DNA of 64,000 bases from Rhodospirillales bacterium BBD 1991-14 (GTDB lineage Bacteria > Pseudomonadota > Alphaproteobacteria > Kiloniellales > Kiloniellaceae): assembly GCA_001657395.1 (NCBI GenBank), contig LYSY01000001.1:310001-374000 (forward strand). The letters are read 5' to 3'. The notes beneath the pieces are model-generated. The model was not told the DNA's origin. It saw only the letters and a program-made list of their open reading frames with translations, and made no database searches. A program made the translations under genes and the position numbers. The stretch's first letter is position 1. Each line of letters begins with the position of its first letter. Shown here in pieces: positions 63,028 to 64,000 of this stretch.

Positions 63028-63839
63028 GGTGCAGGATCGTTTGCCGCGTGCGTGGGATGCGTCGCGGAGGGGCTGATGCCGAGGAGTGCGAGCTGCGCTT
63101 CCCAGTGCGACCAGCGCCGCGCCGCCCAAGCCCGCGCCCAATGACGTGCCAGGGGGCCGCTGGCCCAGGGCAGGGCGCCGACCTGCGGCAGCCTTTCCAT
63201 GCAAGCGAACCACAGCCCGCGTAACCAGCTATGGATCTCGGCCCGCTCTCTTCGCGTCAGATGCTGCAAGGCGTTCGGCAGATAGACCCGCCCGAAGGCC
63301 ACGTGGCGCGCTTCGTCGCGTGCGATGGTATGCGAAAGGGCATCAAAGCGATGGCAGTGTGTAAAGCGGCGGGCGGTTTCCTGAAAGGCGAGGGCTTCTC
63401 CCTCGATGATGACCTGGACGGCGAGCAGCACGGCTTCCGGCGGGCCCCGCCAGGCCAGGATGGCGTCGCGGGCCGGGCTCAGAAGACCGGGTCCGACTTC
63501 GCTGGCCGGGTCATAGCCCACGCCTCCAACGGTGCTCTTGCTCCCGCTCTTGGCCAAGTAGCGCCGGTAAAGCTCCGCATGGCGATGCTCTTCCTCGGCC
63601 TGAAGCGCAAGGCAATCGCGTGCGAGAGCATGGGGAAGCCGGGTGGCCAAGGCTTCGCAGACCACTGCCGTGGTCTCTTCCCCGGCCAGGAACTGACCGG
63701 CGAGAGTCCGGGCCAGCCGATCCTCCCCCGCGGGACCGCGGTCGGCAATGTCCTGCCAGAGACTCTCCAACGGAAAGGCGAGGGTTTCCTGTCCTTTATC
63801 CAGCAGCAGGGTAAGGACCTGCGTGCGGGGGTCCGTCAT
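63024..63839 (-). CDS. Ferritin-like diiron protein of unknown substrate
   Basis: A 271-aa helical protein. The diiron pattern is visible: Glu residues in FLAGEETTAV (near 54), the EEEHRHAEL block (82-90), EGEALAF (near 147) and DEARHVAF (near 173). This suits a four-helix diiron oxygenase/oxidase fold. Relatives include AurF-like N-oxygenases and other ferritin-like enzymes, but no specific match can be claimed. It is overlapped on both sides by ATGA junctions with the glycosyltransferase and the upstream gene, so all three are cotranslated. Confidence 0.8.
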   Translation of the reverse strand: MTDPRTQVLTLLLDKGQETLAFPLESLWQDIADRGPAGEDRLARTLAGQFLAGEETTAVVCEALATRLPHALARDCLALQAEEEHRHAELYRRYLAKSGSKSTVGGVGYDPASEVGPGLLSPARDAILAWRGPPEAVLLAVQVIIEGEALAFQETARRFTHCHRFDALSHTIARDEARHVAFGRVYLPNALQHLTRRERAEIHSWLRGLWFACMERLPQVGALPWASGPLARHWARAWAARRWSHWEAQLALLGISPSATHPTHAANDPAP

Positions 63840-64000
63840 GGACGGCCCGCCCAGAGCTCCAAAGGCTGTCCTTGCTGCAGCGAGGGTTGCAGGGAGGCAC
63901 GATCCTCGAGGCTCCAGCGCAGATGCTTGATCTTGGCCAGCGACATGCCGCCCATGTCGTCGGTGTCGGCGGAAATGGCGATGTAGAGGCGCTGTGGCGG
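63836..64000 (-). CDS. Partial protein, C-terminal 54 residues (runs off the window)
   Basis: The 3' end of a leftward gene. The visible reading frame is uninterrupted for 54 codons and contains LYIAISADTDDMGGMSLAKI and later HLRWSLEDRASLQPS, ending WAGRP. Its stop overlaps the diiron-protein ATG (ATGA), so it is the upstream member of the same operon. I do not recognise the family from this fragment. Confidence 0.7.
   Translation of the reverse strand, partial: PPQRLYIAISADTDDMGGMSLAKIKHLRWSLEDRASLQPSLQQGQPLELWAGRP

Overview
The window is GC-rich (roughly two thirds G+C by eye), densely coded, and carries gene families typical of a free-living, probably marine or saline, alphaproteobacterium of the Rhodospirillales/Kiloniellales type. 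Evidence for that is a heterotetrameric sarcosine oxidase, an iol cluster with an RpiR-type regulator, TRAP and CUT2 ABC transporters and a GcvT-fused dimethylglycine-type dehydrogenase. The taxonomic placement is an inference from gene content. I found no rRNA, tRNA, IS element or CRISPR array.

Layout. (1) 58-6316, minus strand: soxBDAG sarcosine oxidase operon followed by a LysR regulator. (2) 6501-19628: myo-inositol module. iolC-iolD-iolE-(68-aa membrane protein)-iolB run leftward. iolG, a three-gene CUT2 ABC transporter and a second Gfo/Idh dehydrogenase run rightward, and an RpiR/IolR-like repressor gene lies between. Two GGAA-N6-TTCC-like palindromes lie in the two control regions. (3) 19656-22630: XRE-cupin regulator and kbl-tdh threonine degradation; this Tdh has lost all four structural-zinc cysteines. 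(4) 22653-28069: GntR regulator, Gfo/Idh enzyme and LeuB-type dehydrogenase, divergent from an acid-sugar kinase, a class II aldolase-family decarboxylase and an ABM-domain protein, probably four-carbon sugar acid catabolism. (5) 28240-31978: arylsulfotransferase-like protein, two membrane proteins and a P-loop sulfotransferase. (6) 32225-34639: dimethylglycine/sarcosine dehydrogenase-like enzyme. (7) 34663-36636, minus: a membrane-anchored caspase-like protease preceded by a small protein resembling the EACC1 component of caspase-centred conflict systems. (8) 37521-42121: TakP-like TRAP transporter plus amidase.

(9) 42189-52233 is the most unusual region. It holds an Hpt-like protein and a LuxR-type response regulator, then a locus that looks like a divergent Fap-type functional amyloid system. 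Its parts are a 773-aa secreted protein with eight Asn/Gln-rich repeats, a 126-aa protein with one copy of the same 30-residue motif, a C39 cysteine protease (FapD-like), two further small secreted proteins, an outer-membrane protein with an N-terminal coiled coil (FapF-like) and a sigma-54 activator. Two near-perfect sigma-54 promoters precede the first two secreted-protein genes, which ties the activator to the locus.

(10) 52710-53591: DUF547 protein. (11) 53619-61931, minus: a dedicated type I secretion operon whose cargo is a 1710-aa ExeM-like nuclease fused to a 5'-nucleotidase and 21 RTX repeats, suited to digesting extracellular DNA and releasing phosphate. (12) 62263-64000, minus: TIGR04283-like glycosyltransferase, a ferritin-like diiron protein and the 3' end of a third, unidentified gene, all with ATGA overlaps.
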